Assembly: GCF_044803115.1 (NCBI RefSeq)
Contig: NZ_CP085224.1
Coordinates: forward strand, 2,914,001-2,978,000
DNA length: 64,000 nt
Direction of reading: 5' to 3'
Source of the DNA: Caenispirillum salinarum_A
GTDB lineage: Bacteria; Pseudomonadota; Alphaproteobacteria; Rhodospirillales; Rhodospirillaceae
Part shown: in pieces, positions 56,117-64,000 of the stretch
How positions within the stretch are numbered: the stretch's first letter is position 1
Layout: every line of letters starts with the position of its first letter
Made by a program: the position numbers and the translations under genes
Notes under the pieces: model-generated
What the model saw: only the letters and a program-made list of their open reading frames with translations
Databases searched by the model: none
Told to the model about the DNA's origin: nothing

Positions 56117-57580
56117 TCAGCCCTGCCCCATGCGCTCGCGCACGATGGCCGAGAGGGGAACCAGCACGAGGCCCTTGTCCTTCAGCGTCGGGAGCCACTG
56201 TTTCAACGCGCCGAAGGTGCCGTCGTGCGGGTGTCCGATGGCGATGGCGTACCCCGTCCGGCGCGCGATCCGCTCGGTCTCCGCCAACTGGCCAAGCACG
56301 TAGGCGACGTCGTCCTTGTTGTCGATGAAGACGTGCCGCTCGGCATGGGGCACCCCGGCCTCCGCCGCCAGCCTCGCCCCCACCGAGCGCGGCGAGGTCT
56401 TGCTGTCCAGGAACAGCAGCCCGTTGGCCCGCATCTCGTCCATCACCACCGCCATGCCGGCGGCATCGGCGGTGAACTTGCTGCCCATGTGGTTGTTGAC
56501 GCCGACATAGCCCTCGAACCGGCTCAGGCCCGCCCGCACCTGGGCGCGGACCTGATCGGCGGTCATGCTGGTGCGCAGGACGCCGGGGCCGCCGTCGATG
56601 TCGGGGTTCAGGGGCTCCATGGGCATGTGGATGATCAGTTCATGCCCGGCGGCGCGGGCCGCACGCGCCTGATCCGCCACGTCATCGGCATAGGTCATCC
56701 ACGCCGTCGTCAGCGGGCCGTCCAGCGTGACGATCTTGGCCGAGCGGCGCTTGTCCACGCCCAGGTCGTCGATCACCACGGCGATCATGGGCCGGCCGTC
56801 GACCGCGGGGGCCGGAACGGCATTGCGCAGCCAGGGCGCGTCGCCGCTGAACCGCTGCGGCGACGGCGCCAGTACCTGCTTCGGCGGCGTCGGGAGCGCG
56901 GCGAGTTGGTGCTCCTCGGGCACCTGCGGCTTGACCCGAGGCGCCGGCACGCGACTGGGTGCCGTGTCGGCGCGAGCGGGCGGATTTGACGGCGGGACCT
57001 CCTCGTACTCCCGTGCGGCGTGGGCGTAGTCCATGGCTTCCGTCGAGGCCAGCGCCTTGGGCGGAGCCACCGGCGCCGGTGCTTGGGGCGCGCGCGTTTC
57101 GACGGCTTTCGGCTCAGAAGCCGGCGGCGTCTTGCGGGGCGCGGGCGCGGGCGCCGGCGCGGGATCACCCTTCGGCACGGGCGGAGCGGCAGCGGTTTCC
57201 ACGGCCGGCGGCGCGGGATCGTCGCGCAGCGCCTTGTCGACCGTCACCCCGATGGCAGCGCCCACCACCACCAGCGCCGCGGCAACGGAACCCATCACCA
57301 GCGTGCGCAACGACAGACCGGGCAGCCCGCGGCCGCCCGCCGCACCCTTCTTCCCGCCGCCCTTGCGGCCAGCCGGCGCGGTGCGCCGCCGCGATGGCGC
57401 GGACGTGCCCTTGGAAGCAGCCGGCCGGCGGCTTTTGGCCGGGCTTTTTGCCGACCCCTTGCCGGCGGCCGATGCCTTGGCCCCGCTGGTTTTCGCCTTG
57501 GGCTTGGCCTTCGCCTTGCCCCCCGCCGATGCTGCGGAAGAAGGGCGCCGGCGTGCGCGGGACTTGGAAGTGTCGGCCAC
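56117..57580 (-). CDS. YibQ-like divergent polysaccharide deacetylase (DUF610)
   Basis: A 487-residue protein. The first 85 residues are Lys/Ala/Ser/Arg-rich, followed by a membrane helix (about 92-113, LVMGSVAAALVVVGAAIGV), a long Pro/Ala-rich spacer (to about 230) and the catalytic-fold domain (about 255-480): MIAVVIDDLGVDKR, HELIIHMPMEPLNP, YVGVNNHMGSKFTAD, FLDSKTSPRSVGARLA, AIAIGHPHDGTF. The DD and H motifs match the divergent NodB-like family near envC/ctpA in other genomes. Topology suggests a periplasmic catalytic domain. Substrate unknown. It sits between the two copper-regulated units without obvious link. Confidence 0.88.
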   Translation of the reverse strand: MADTSKSRARRRPSSAASAGGKAKAKPKAKTSGAKASAAGKGSAKSPAKSRRPAASKGTSAPSRRRTAPAGRKGGGKKGAAGGRGLPGLSLRTLVMGSVAAALVVVGAAIGVTVDKALRDDPAPPAVETAAAPPVPKGDPAPAPAPAPRKTPPASEPKAVETRAPQAPAPVAPPKALASTEAMDYAHAAREYEEVPPSNPPARADTAPSRVPAPRVKPQVPEEHQLAALPTPPKQVLAPSPQRFSGDAPWLRNAVPAPAVDGRPMIAVVIDDLGVDKRRSAKIVTLDGPLTTAWMTYADDVADQARAARAAGHELIIHMPMEPLNPDIDGGPGVLRTSMTADQVRAQVRAGLSRFEGYVGVNNHMGSKFTADAAGMAVVMDEMRANGLLFLDSKTSPRSVGARLAAEAGVPHAERHVFIDNKDDVAYVLGQLAETERIARRTGYAIAIGHPHDGTFGALKQWLPTLKDKGLVLVPLSAIVRERMGQG

Positions 57581-57723
57581 GGTCGGTCCTGGGTCCTGGG
57601 GAAGTGGAAACGACGGAGACGGCCGGCCTGACCCGCCGCGCCGCCTCTCTTGAGCATCACCTTAGCACCATCGCCGAGCGGCTTGAAAGGGCGCGCGAAT
57701 GTGTGCCCGCCTCTTTCGCGCGA

Positions 57724-58170
57724 TCAGGCGGAGCGGCGCGTTTCCGCCGCCTCATCCTCCTGATCCGCGTCATGGCAGCCGCGGGTATCGGCCAGGGTGT
57801 CGAGGATGGGGCAGTCGGGCCGGTCGTCGCCGTGGCAGCGATCCATGAGGTGCAGCAGCGTGTCGCGGATGCTGGTCAGTTCGGCGATCTTGGCGTCGAT
57901 CTCCTCCACCCGCCGGGACGCCACCGCCTTGACGTCGGCGGACGCGCGGGAGCGGTCTTCCCACAGGGCCAGCAGGTCCGCGACCTCCTTCACCGAAAAC
58001 CCCAGCCGTCGCGAATGGTGGATGAAGCGCAGGCGCTCCACGTCCTTGTCGGAATACACCCGATAGCCGCTGGCGGTGCGGTCGGCCTCGGGAATCAGGT
58101 CGATGCTCTCGTAATAGCGGATGGTCTTCGCGGGGACGCCGGAGCGCCGTGCCGCCTGGGAGATATTCAT
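57724..58170 (-). CDS. cueR: Copper-responsive MerR regulator CueR
   Basis: A 148-residue MerR-family activator. N-terminal helix-turn-helix SQAARRSGVPAKTIRYYESIDLIPEADR, a dimerisation helix, and the metal loop CHGDDRPDCPIL with two Cys, as in Cu(I) sensors. The C-terminus adds Cys/His-containing residues (TRGCHDAD). The gene follows copA by 19 bases on the same strand, so it is co-transcribed and autoregulated through the copA operator. Both operators found here fit this regulator. Confidence 0.94.
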   Translation of the reverse strand: MNISQAARRSGVPAKTIRYYESIDLIPEADRTASGYRVYSDKDVERLRFIHHSRRLGFSVKEVADLLALWEDRSRASADVKAVASRRVEEIDAKIAELTSIRDTLLHLMDRCHGDDRPDCPILDTLADTRGCHDADQEDEAAETRRSA

Positions 58171-58189
58171 GCGTTTCCTCCGATTGTTG

Positions 58190-60622
58190 TTATTTATGGC
58201 GCCGCAGCAGCAGCGAATTGGACACGACGCTGACGCTGGAGAACGCCATGGCCGCGCCCGCGATCACCGGCGAGAGCATGCCGGCCGCCGCCAGCGGCAG
58301 GGCCACCACGTTGTAGGCGAAGGCCCAGAACAGATTCTGGCGGATTTTGCTGTAGCCGCGGCGTGACAAGCCAAGGGCTTCCGGCAGCAGGCCCGGATCA
58401 CCGCGCATGAGCGTGATGCCGGCCGTGTGCATGGCGACGTCCGTGCCCGTGCCCATCGCAATGCCCACATCCGCCGCCGCGAGCGCCGGGGCGTCGTTCA
58501 CGCCATCACCCACCATGGCGACCACATGGCCCTCGCCCTTCAGGCGCGCGACCTCGGCCGCCTTGTCCTCGGGCAGGACCTCGGCCACCACGCGCTCGAT
58601 GCCCAGGCTCTGGCCGACGGCGCGGGCGGCGCGGGCGTTGTCGCCGGTCAGCATGACGGGGGTGACGCCGGCGGCCTTCAGCGCCTCCACCGCGCCCTTG
58701 GCGGACTGCTTGACCGTGTCGGCGGCGGCCAGGAAGCCCAGCAGGCGGGGCGTCTCCTGTCCCTCTATGAGTTCCGCCAGCCACATGATGGTGCGGCCTT
58801 CTTCCTCCAGCGCATGGGCGCGGGCGGCCAGGGCGGAAGTGTCCACGCCCTTTTCCTGCATCAGGCGCGGGGAGCCCAGCAGGATCGCCCGCCCCTCCAC
58901 CACCGCCGACAGACCGCGCCCGGCGAGGCCGGTGAAGTCCGACACAGCGGGCGGGGTGATGCCGTCGGTCTTCGCGGCCTCCAGCACTGCACGGGCCAGC
59001 GGATGCTCGCTGCCCGCCTGGGCGCCGGCGGACAGGCGCAGGATGTCGGCCTCGGCAACACCCTCGGCGGCCGCCACGTCGGTGAGCGACGGACGGCCCT
59101 CGGTCAGCGTGCCGGTCTTGTCGAAGATGACGGCCGTCACGTCGTGCGCCCGCTCCAGCGCCTCGGCGTCCTTGATGAGCACGCCCTTGCGCGCGGCCAT
59201 GCCCGTGGCGACCATGATGGCCGTCGGCGTCGCCAGGCCCAGCGCGCAGGGGCAGGCGATCACCAGCACCGAGACGGCGGCGACGAAGGCCGCTTCCGGC
59301 GCGCCGCCGATCAGCCACCAGCCCAGGAACGTGGCAATGGCGATCACCACCACCACGGGAACGAAGACGGCCGAGATGCGGTCCACCAGCTTCTGCACCG
59401 GCGCCTTGGACGCCTGGGCGTTCTCCACCAGCCGGATGATGCGCGCCAGCGTGCTTTCCGTGCCCACCGCCGTGGCGGTGACGCGGATCATGCCTTCGCC
59501 GTTGATGGCCCCGCCGGTGACGGCATCGCCGGGCTCCTTGACCACGGGCATGGATTCGCCGGTAATCAGGCTTTCATCGACGCTGGTGCGGCCCGACAGG
59601 ATTTCCCCGTCCACCGGCAGGCGCTCGCCGGGGCGGACCACCACCACGTCGCCATGCGCCACCGCGTCGGCCGGAATCTCGGTCACGTCGCCGCCGCGCT
59701 CCACCCGCGCCGTTTCCGGCCGCAGCTTCATCAGGGCGCGAATGGCGGACGCCGCGCCGCGCTTGGCGCGGGCCTCCAGCACCTTGCCCAGAAGCACCAG
59801 CGTGATGACCACCGCCGAGGCCTCGAAGTACAGGCCGGCGTGGGCATCGCCCGCCAGCACCCTCCAGGTCGAAAGACCCCAGGCGGCGGAGGTGCCCATG
59901 GCGACCAGAACGTCCATGTTGCCGGCGCCGCCCTTCAGGCTGGTCCAGGCGCCGGTATAAAAGCGCCAGCCAATGAGGAACTGCACCGGCGTCGCCAGCG
60001 CGAACTGCCACCAGCCGGGCAGCATGAAGCCGCCGGCCAGTTCCGCCACCATGCCGCCAACCAGCGGCAGGGTCAGCAGGATGGAGGCGCCGAGCACCAG
60101 CATTTCCCGCCGGTTCTCGGCCTCGCGTTTCGCCTCGGCCTCCTCGGCGGCGGCGCGGGTGTCGGTGCGGGGAACGGCCCGGAAGCCGGCCTTGGCGACG
60201 GCGGCCATGACGTCGGCCTGGGTCGCGACACCCTCCAGCACGGTCACGCGGGCGCTTTCGGTGGCGAGGCTGACCGTCGCCGCCTCCACCCCCGGCACCT
60301 TGCCCAGCACCTTTTCCAGGCGCGTGGAGCAGGCCGCGCAGGTCATGCCCTCGATGCCGACCTCGATGGTCGTGGTGGGGACGATAAAACCGGCTTTCGC
60401 CACGGCCTCGGCGATATCCTGGACGGCGGCGCGGGCGGGGTCGTAATGGACGTCGGCGCGCTCTCCGGCCAAGCTGACGCTGGCCTGCGTCACGCCGTCG
60501 ACCTTGCCCAGCACTTTCTCCAGGCGCGTGGAGCAGGCTGCGCAGGTCATGCCGCGCACCGGCAGGGCGACGGAATGCGGCTGCGCGGCGGCGGTGCTGT
60601 CGGCGGGAGACTGGATGTTCAT
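58190..60622 (-). CDS. copA: Cu(I)-exporting P1B-type ATPase
   Basis: An 810-residue copper pump. Two N-terminal HMA domains (each GMTCAACSTRLEKVLGKV; about residues 20-85 and 87-155), eight membrane helices, the CPC transport motif in VIACPCALGLATP, the phosphorylation motif VIFDKTGTLTEG and hinge GDGVNDAPALAAADVGIAMG. The start at ATG 60622 has GGGAAAG about 9 bases upstream; the TTG at 60640 is not needed. A CueR operator lies 37 bases before the start. Forms an operon with cueR. Confidence 0.96.
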   Translation of the reverse strand: MNIQSPADSTAAAQPHSVALPVRGMTCAACSTRLEKVLGKVDGVTQASVSLAGERADVHYDPARAAVQDIAEAVAKAGFIVPTTTIEVGIEGMTCAACSTRLEKVLGKVPGVEAATVSLATESARVTVLEGVATQADVMAAVAKAGFRAVPRTDTRAAAEEAEAKREAENRREMLVLGASILLTLPLVGGMVAELAGGFMLPGWWQFALATPVQFLIGWRFYTGAWTSLKGGAGNMDVLVAMGTSAAWGLSTWRVLAGDAHAGLYFEASAVVITLVLLGKVLEARAKRGAASAIRALMKLRPETARVERGGDVTEIPADAVAHGDVVVVRPGERLPVDGEILSGRTSVDESLITGESMPVVKEPGDAVTGGAINGEGMIRVTATAVGTESTLARIIRLVENAQASKAPVQKLVDRISAVFVPVVVVIAIATFLGWWLIGGAPEAAFVAAVSVLVIACPCALGLATPTAIMVATGMAARKGVLIKDAEALERAHDVTAVIFDKTGTLTEGRPSLTDVAAAEGVAEADILRLSAGAQAGSEHPLARAVLEAAKTDGITPPAVSDFTGLAGRGLSAVVEGRAILLGSPRLMQEKGVDTSALAARAHALEEEGRTIMWLAELIEGQETPRLLGFLAAADTVKQSAKGAVEALKAAGVTPVMLTGDNARAARAVGQSLGIERVVAEVLPEDKAAEVARLKGEGHVVAMVGDGVNDAPALAAADVGIAMGTGTDVAMHTAGITLMRGDPGLLPEALGLSRRGYSKIRQNLFWAFAYNVVALPLAAAGMLSPVIAGAAMAFSSVSVVSNSLLLRRHK

Positions 60623-60658
60623 GCCGCTTATCTTTCCCAAAACTGGAATGTTGGACCC

Positions 60659-60689
60659 AATGTTGGGGTTCCAGTCACGGGAAGGTCAA
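60659..60689 (-). promoter_or_regulatory. CueR operator-promoter of copA-cueR
   Basis: On the minus strand: -35 TTGACC (60689-60684), 19 bases, -10 AACATT (60664-60659). The dyad CCTTCC-N7-GGAACC (60685-60667) has one mismatch from the copZ site. Same geometry as at 56083. Confidence 0.85.
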
Positions 60690-60737
60690 GGGGTGATCGC
60701 GCGGCGGCCGCTTCGGACCGTCGCGCGATGCATCGCC

Positions 60738-61304
60738 TCAGCGTTCAGCAACCTGCGGCTGTTGGGGCCGATCGCCGGTCGGGACCATGACATGGACGTA
60801 GGGTGTACCCTTCCACATGACATAGGGCTCGCCCGTGGTGTAATCGGTCGGCAGCGCCTCCAGCATCGCCGTATCGGGCACCAGCATCATCAGGTGCGGT
60901 CCCTCGACGACCCAATCGTTGCCGGCGGCGGGCTGTTCGGCGCGCGGGTCGACGTTGCTCGCCCCCGCGCCGTCGCCGGCCAGCATGTAGGCGATGCCCA
61001 TTTCGTCGGCCTGGAAATCGGTGTCATTGACGTATGCGTCAAGCCAGCCCATCCAGGGCTCGTCCAGGCACATGGGCGCCGGAACACCGCCGCCTTCCGG
61101 GAAGCAGGTGTAGGCGCCCGAGCCCTCGCGCAGGACCGTGCCGTCGGGTGTCATCACCGAGGCGTTCTCGGCGATCATGGGCGTGGCGGCGCTCAGCGCG
61201 TTGTCGATCTTCGCCTGCTTGTCCATGCCCTCCTCGGCCAGGGCAGCGGGGGCGGCCATGAGCAGAAGACCAAGGGCGGTCGCGGAAATCTTGATTGGCG
61301 TCAT
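60738..61304 (-). CDS. Secreted protein of unknown function
   Basis: A 188-residue exported protein with a clear signal peptide (cleavage after AALA, residue 23). The mature part has GAYTCFPEGGGVPAPMCLDEPWMGWLDAYVN with two Cys that may pair, GIAYMLAGDGAGASNVDP, and a GPHLMMLVPD stretch near the C-terminus, ending in a Gln/Pro-rich tail. I have seen similar proteins only as unnamed conserved hypotheticals. It is divergent from trpG and follows (on the opposite side of its stop) the copA promoter region; no ribosome-site anomaly. The 225-base gap 61305-61529 on its other side holds no gene. Confidence 0.75.
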   Translation of the reverse strand: MTPIKISATALGLLLMAAPAALAEEGMDKQAKIDNALSAATPMIAENASVMTPDGTVLREGSGAYTCFPEGGGVPAPMCLDEPWMGWLDAYVNDTDFQADEMGIAYMLAGDGAGASNVDPRAEQPAAGNDWVVEGPHLMMLVPDTAMLEALPTDYTTGEPYVMWKGTPYVHVMVPTGDRPQQPQVAER

Positions 61305-61453
61305 CGTCTGGCTCCGTTTCCCGGGGAAAGAGTCTGGCGAGACGCGACATGATCGGTGCCCATCCTGCGCGCTTATGGCACGCCTGTCGCGGGCAAAGAG
61401 GACTCATCGGTCCGCCATTCCATTCGCGGACGGGCGCCATCCGGGCCAATTCC

Positions 61454-61482
61454 TTGACGGTCGCGCACGGGCTTGCCATCTT
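61454..61482 (+). promoter_or_regulatory. Possible trpGDC promoter
   Basis: TTGACG (61454-61459) with a 17-base spacer to CATCTT (61477-61482), a weak -10. It lies 48 bases before trpG. No Trp-rich leader peptide or attenuator hairpin was seen in the gap. Confidence 0.35.
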
Positions 61483-61529
61483 CGGCCGATCCTCCTTTGT
61501 TTCGTGCCAGACGGTGAGGCTTCGCGCGC

Positions 61530-62126
61530 ATGTACCTGTTGATCGACAACTACGACAGCTTCACCTACAACCTCTGGCACTACCTGGGCGAGTTGGGGGC
61601 CGCCGTGGAGGTCCGCCGCAACGACGCGCTGACCGCCGCCGAGGCGCTGGCGATGAAGCCCGAGGGCATCATCCTTTCGCCCGGCCCCTGCGATCCCGAC
61701 CGCGCCGGCATCTGCCTGGACCTGGTCGCCGCCGCCGCCGAGGCGCGCGTGCCGGTGCTGGGGGTCTGCCTCGGCCACCAGACCATCGGCCAGGCGTTCG
61801 GCGGGACGGTCCTGCGGGCGCCGCAGCCCATGCACGGCAAGGTGTCGGAGGTTTCCCACACCGGCCAGGGCGTCTTCGCCGACCTGCCGAGCCCCTTCCG
61901 CGCCACGCGCTATCACTCGCTGGTCGTGCGGCGCGAGGACATGCCCGAATGCCTGACCGTCACCGCCTGGACGGACGACGGCCTGGTCATGGGCCTGCAA
62001 CACGCCGAACTGCCCATTCACGGCGTGCAGTTCCACCCGGAAAGCATCGAGAGCGAGAATGGCCACCAGATCCTCGGCAACTTCCTGGACGCCACCCGCG
62101 CGCCCGGCGGACGGAGGGCCGCGTGA
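61530..62126 (+). CDS. trpG: Anthranilate synthase glutamine amidotransferase component
   Basis: A 198-residue class I amidotransferase that supplies ammonia to anthranilate synthase. N-terminal IDNYDSFTYNL; SPGPCDP; nucleophile Cys80 in GVCLGHQTIGQAFGG; His169 and Glu171 in FHPESIESENG. May also serve aminodeoxychorismate synthase. The stop overlaps the trpD start (TGATG). The gene for component I is not adjacent. Confidence 0.95.
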   Translation: MYLLIDNYDSFTYNLWHYLGELGAAVEVRRNDALTAAEALAMKPEGIILSPGPCDPDRAGICLDLVAAAAEARVPVLGVCLGHQTIGQAFGGTVLRAPQPMHGKVSEVSHTGQGVFADLPSPFRATRYHSLVVRREDMPECLTVTAWTDDGLVMGLQHAELPIHGVQFHPESIESENGHQILGNFLDATRAPGGRRAA

Positions 62127-63184
62127 TGGGCGGAACGACCGACGTCATGAAGGAAGTCATTGCCACCGTCGCCACCGGCGCGACCCTGAACGAGGCCGAC
62201 GCGGAGCGCGCCTTCGAGGTCATCATGTCCGGCGAGGCCACGCCCTCGCAGATCGGGGCCTTCCTCATGGCGCTGCGGGTGCGCGGCGAGACGGTTGAGG
62301 AAATCACCGGCGCGGCGCGGACGATGCGCGCGAAGGCCGCCCGCATCGAGGCCCCCGCCGACGCCGTCGATACCTGCGGCACCGGCGGCGATGCGTCGGG
62401 CACCTACAACATCTCGACCTGTGCGGCCATCGTCGTCGCGGCCTGCGGCGTGCCCGTCGCCAAGCACGGCAACCGCGCCGCCAGTTCCAAGAGCGGATCG
62501 GCCGACGTGCTGGCCGCTCTCGGCGTCAACCTGGACGCCCCGCACGAGGTGGTGGAGCAGGCCATTCGCGAGGCCGGCATCGGATTCATGATGGCGCCGC
62601 GCCACCATTCCGCCATGCGCCACGTCATGCCGACGCGGACAGAGCTGGGGACCCGCACGCTGTTCAACCTGCTCGGCCCGCTGTCGAACCCCGCCAACGC
62701 CCGGTTCCAGGTGCTGGGCGTCTTCGCCCACGCCTGGATCGAGCCCATCGCCCAGGTGCTCGGCCGTCTGGGGATCGAGCGCGCGTGGGTGGTCCACGGC
62801 TCCGACGGGCTGGACGAGATCACCACCACCGGCGCCACATACGTGGCCGAGCTGCGCGACGGCCAGGTGTCCACCTTCGAGGTGACGCCCGAGGACGCCG
62901 GCCTCGCCCGCGCCTCCATGGAAGACCTCAAGGGCGGCAGCGCCGAAGTCAACGCCGCCGCCATCCGCGACGTGCTGGGCGGGGCGAAATCGGCCTATCG
63001 CGACATCGTGCTGATGAATGCCGGCGCCGCATTGGTCGTCGCCGGCAAGGCCGCGACGCTGAAGGGCGGCGTGGAAGCCGCCGCCCAGGCCGTCGACCGC
63101 GGCAGGGCGCTGGAGACGCTCGAACACATGATCCGCATCACCAACGGCGAGCCCTCGCCCCAGCCGGAGACCGCCGGTGTCTGA
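62126..63184 (+). CDS. trpD: Anthranilate phosphoribosyltransferase
   Basis: A 352-residue enzyme joining anthranilate to PRPP. The PRPP-binding motif GTGGD is at residues 85-89 (DTCGTGGDASGTYNIST), followed by KHGNRAASSKSGSADVLAALG and HHSAMRHVMPTRTELGTRTLFNLLGPLSNPA. The ATG shares a base with the trpG stop; a much longer in-frame extension upstream overlaps trpG and is not coding. Its stop overlaps the GTG of trpC. Confidence 0.96.
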   Translation: MGGTTDVMKEVIATVATGATLNEADAERAFEVIMSGEATPSQIGAFLMALRVRGETVEEITGAARTMRAKAARIEAPADAVDTCGTGGDASGTYNISTCAAIVVAACGVPVAKHGNRAASSKSGSADVLAALGVNLDAPHEVVEQAIREAGIGFMMAPRHHSAMRHVMPTRTELGTRTLFNLLGPLSNPANARFQVLGVFAHAWIEPIAQVLGRLGIERAWVVHGSDGLDEITTTGATYVAELRDGQVSTFEVTPEDAGLARASMEDLKGGSAEVNAAAIRDVLGGAKSAYRDIVLMNAGAALVVAGKAATLKGGVEAAAQAVDRGRALETLEHMIRITNGEPSPQPETAGV

Positions 63185-63980
63185 CGTTCTGCAGAAAATC
63201 CTCGCCACCAAGCGCGAAGAGGTCGCCGCCCGCAAGGCCGCCCGCCCGCTGTCCGAGGTGGAGGCCGCCGCCCGCGCCACCGCCCCGCCGCGCGGGTTTG
63301 CTCGGGCGCTGGACCGCACGGTGGCCGACGGACGCCTCGCGCTGATCTGCGAGATCAAGAAGGCCTCGCCGTCGGCCGGCCTGATCCGCCCGGATTTCGA
63401 CCCCGCCGCGCTCGCCCAGGCCTACGAGGCCGGCGGGGCGACCTGCCTTTCCGTGCTGACCGACGAGCAGTACTTCCAGGGCCGCGACGGCTTCGTCGCC
63501 GAGGCGCGGAACGCCTGCGCGCTGCCGGCCTTGCGCAAGGACTTCATGGTCGACCCATACCAGGTGGCCGAGGCCCGCGCGATCGACGCCGACTGCATCC
63601 TCATCATCATGGCGGCGTTGGAGGACGCGCAGGCCGCCGAGCTTGAGGCCGCCGCCGCCGACTACGGGCTGGACGTGCTGATCGAGGTGCACAACGAAGA
63701 GGAACTGGAGCGCGCGCTGACGGTGCTGCGCTCCCCGCTTCTGGGCGTCAACAACCGCAACCTCAAGACGCTGGAAATCGACCTCGGCGTCACCGAGCGC
63801 CTGTCGCGCATGGTGCCCGAGGGCCGCGTGCTGGTCGCCGAGAGCGGGCTGAAGACCAACCAGGACCTCGCCCGCATGAGCCGCGCCGGCGCGCGCCGCT
63901 TCCTCATCGGCGAAAGCCTGATGAAACAGCCCGACGTCGCCGCCGCCACCCGCGCCCTGCTCTCTCCCGTCACCGCCTGA
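63177..63980 (+). CDS. trpC: Indole-3-glycerol phosphate synthase
   Basis: A 267-residue TIM-barrel enzyme. LICEIKKASPSAGLIRPDFDP carries the catalytic Glu and Lys; LRKDFMVDPYQVAEARAIDADCILII, GVNNRNLKTLEID and VAESGLKTNQDLARM supply the rest of the active site and phosphate loop. Stand-alone, not fused to TrpF. It starts with GTG eight bases inside the end of trpD. Third gene of the trpGDC operon. Confidence 0.96.
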   Translation: MSDVLQKILATKREEVAARKAARPLSEVEAAARATAPPRGFARALDRTVADGRLALICEIKKASPSAGLIRPDFDPAALAQAYEAGGATCLSVLTDEQYFQGRDGFVAEARNACALPALRKDFMVDPYQVAEARAIDADCILIIMAALEDAQAAELEAAAADYGLDVLIEVHNEEELERALTVLRSPLLGVNNRNLKTLEIDLGVTERLSRMVPEGRVLVAESGLKTNQDLARMSRAGARRFLIGESLMKQPDVAAATRALLSPVTA

Positions 63981-63994
63981 CCACAGGACACCCC

Positions 63995-64000
63995 ATGGCC
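63995..64000 (+). CDS. Start of the next gene (first two codons only)
   Basis: ATGGCC follows the trpC stop by 14 bases, with AGGA 8 bases upstream. In alphaproteobacteria trpGDC is commonly followed by moaC and moeA, so moaC is the likely identity, but two codons cannot show it. Confidence 0.3.

Noticed and set aside
61028..61041. TGACGTATGCGTCA, near-identical to the fatty-acid operator
   Set aside because: It lies inside the coding sequence of the secreted protein at 60738-61304 (codons for Asp-Ala-Tyr-Val-Asn), far from any start, and the spacer is not palindromic. Probably chance, though a genome-wide motif scan could change this.

Overview
The window is GC-rich, densely coded bacterial chromosome. 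It looks like an alphaproteobacterium, probably Rhodospirillales-like (inference). Supporting signs are the trpG-trpD-trpC order with overlapping stops and starts, a DUF2155 protein, a FadN-type beta-oxidation protein under a MerR regulator, an RpoH box upstream of clpB that fits the alphaproteobacterial consensus, and a ROSE-like leader before a small heat-shock gene. No rRNA, tRNA or CRISPR was seen.

Layout. 0-3.2 kb: membrane-bound uptake [NiFe]-hydrogenase hupSLC on the minus strand, hupC cut by the window edge. 3.6-8.8 kb: acetate permease module (DUF485 + ActP), a cNMP/CBS/DUF294 nucleotidyltransferase-like protein, a DEDDh exonuclease and a TIGR02444 protein. 9-19 kb: a fatty-acid degradation block (fadL, fadD, a MerR regulator, thiolase, FadN-like protein, acyl-CoA dehydrogenase, thioesterase). 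Three copies of a TGACG-N4-CGTCA operator lie upstream of fadL and of the MerR gene. 19-25 kb: clpB, a MOSC protein, an orphan NarL-type regulator, a DUF2155 protein and a frameshifted arylformamidase-like hydrolase. 25.4-30.5 kb: a complete group 3b (NAD(P)-linked) [NiFe]-hydrogenase operon with an embedded cNMP-domain protein and a maturation protease, followed by a hemerythrin.

31-48.5 kb is the most unusual part. A minus-strand type I secretion system (HlyD adaptor + ABC exporter) sits beside its likely cargo, a 1061-residue protein with three CBM2-like modules, a beta-helix domain and RTX repeats. Divergent from it is an alginate-type polysaccharide operon: an Alg8-like synthase with an unusual C-terminal extension, an Alg44-like c-di-GMP receptor, a sugar-nucleotide dehydrogenase, a PL14-like lyase, an AlgL-like PL5 lyase and a 920-residue AlgK-like Sel1 lipoprotein. 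The dehydrogenase resembles UDP-glucose dehydrogenase, not GDP-mannose dehydrogenase. The product may therefore be a c-di-GMP-controlled glucuronic-acid polymer (glucuronan-like) and not alginate. No AlgE, AlgX or AlgIJF homologue is present, and an IS110-family element with a bridge-RNA-like leader sits at the operon's end.

49.7-64 kb is mostly housekeeping and stress genes: ChaC, a LOG-family protein, a SulP transporter with a tandem universal stress protein, a YdjM-like membrane protein, Hsp20 with RpoH-type promoter and RNA thermometer, a CueR copper regulon (copZ, copA-cueR, two operators with 19-bp spacers), a YibQ-like deacetylase, a secreted protein of unknown function, and trpGDC.
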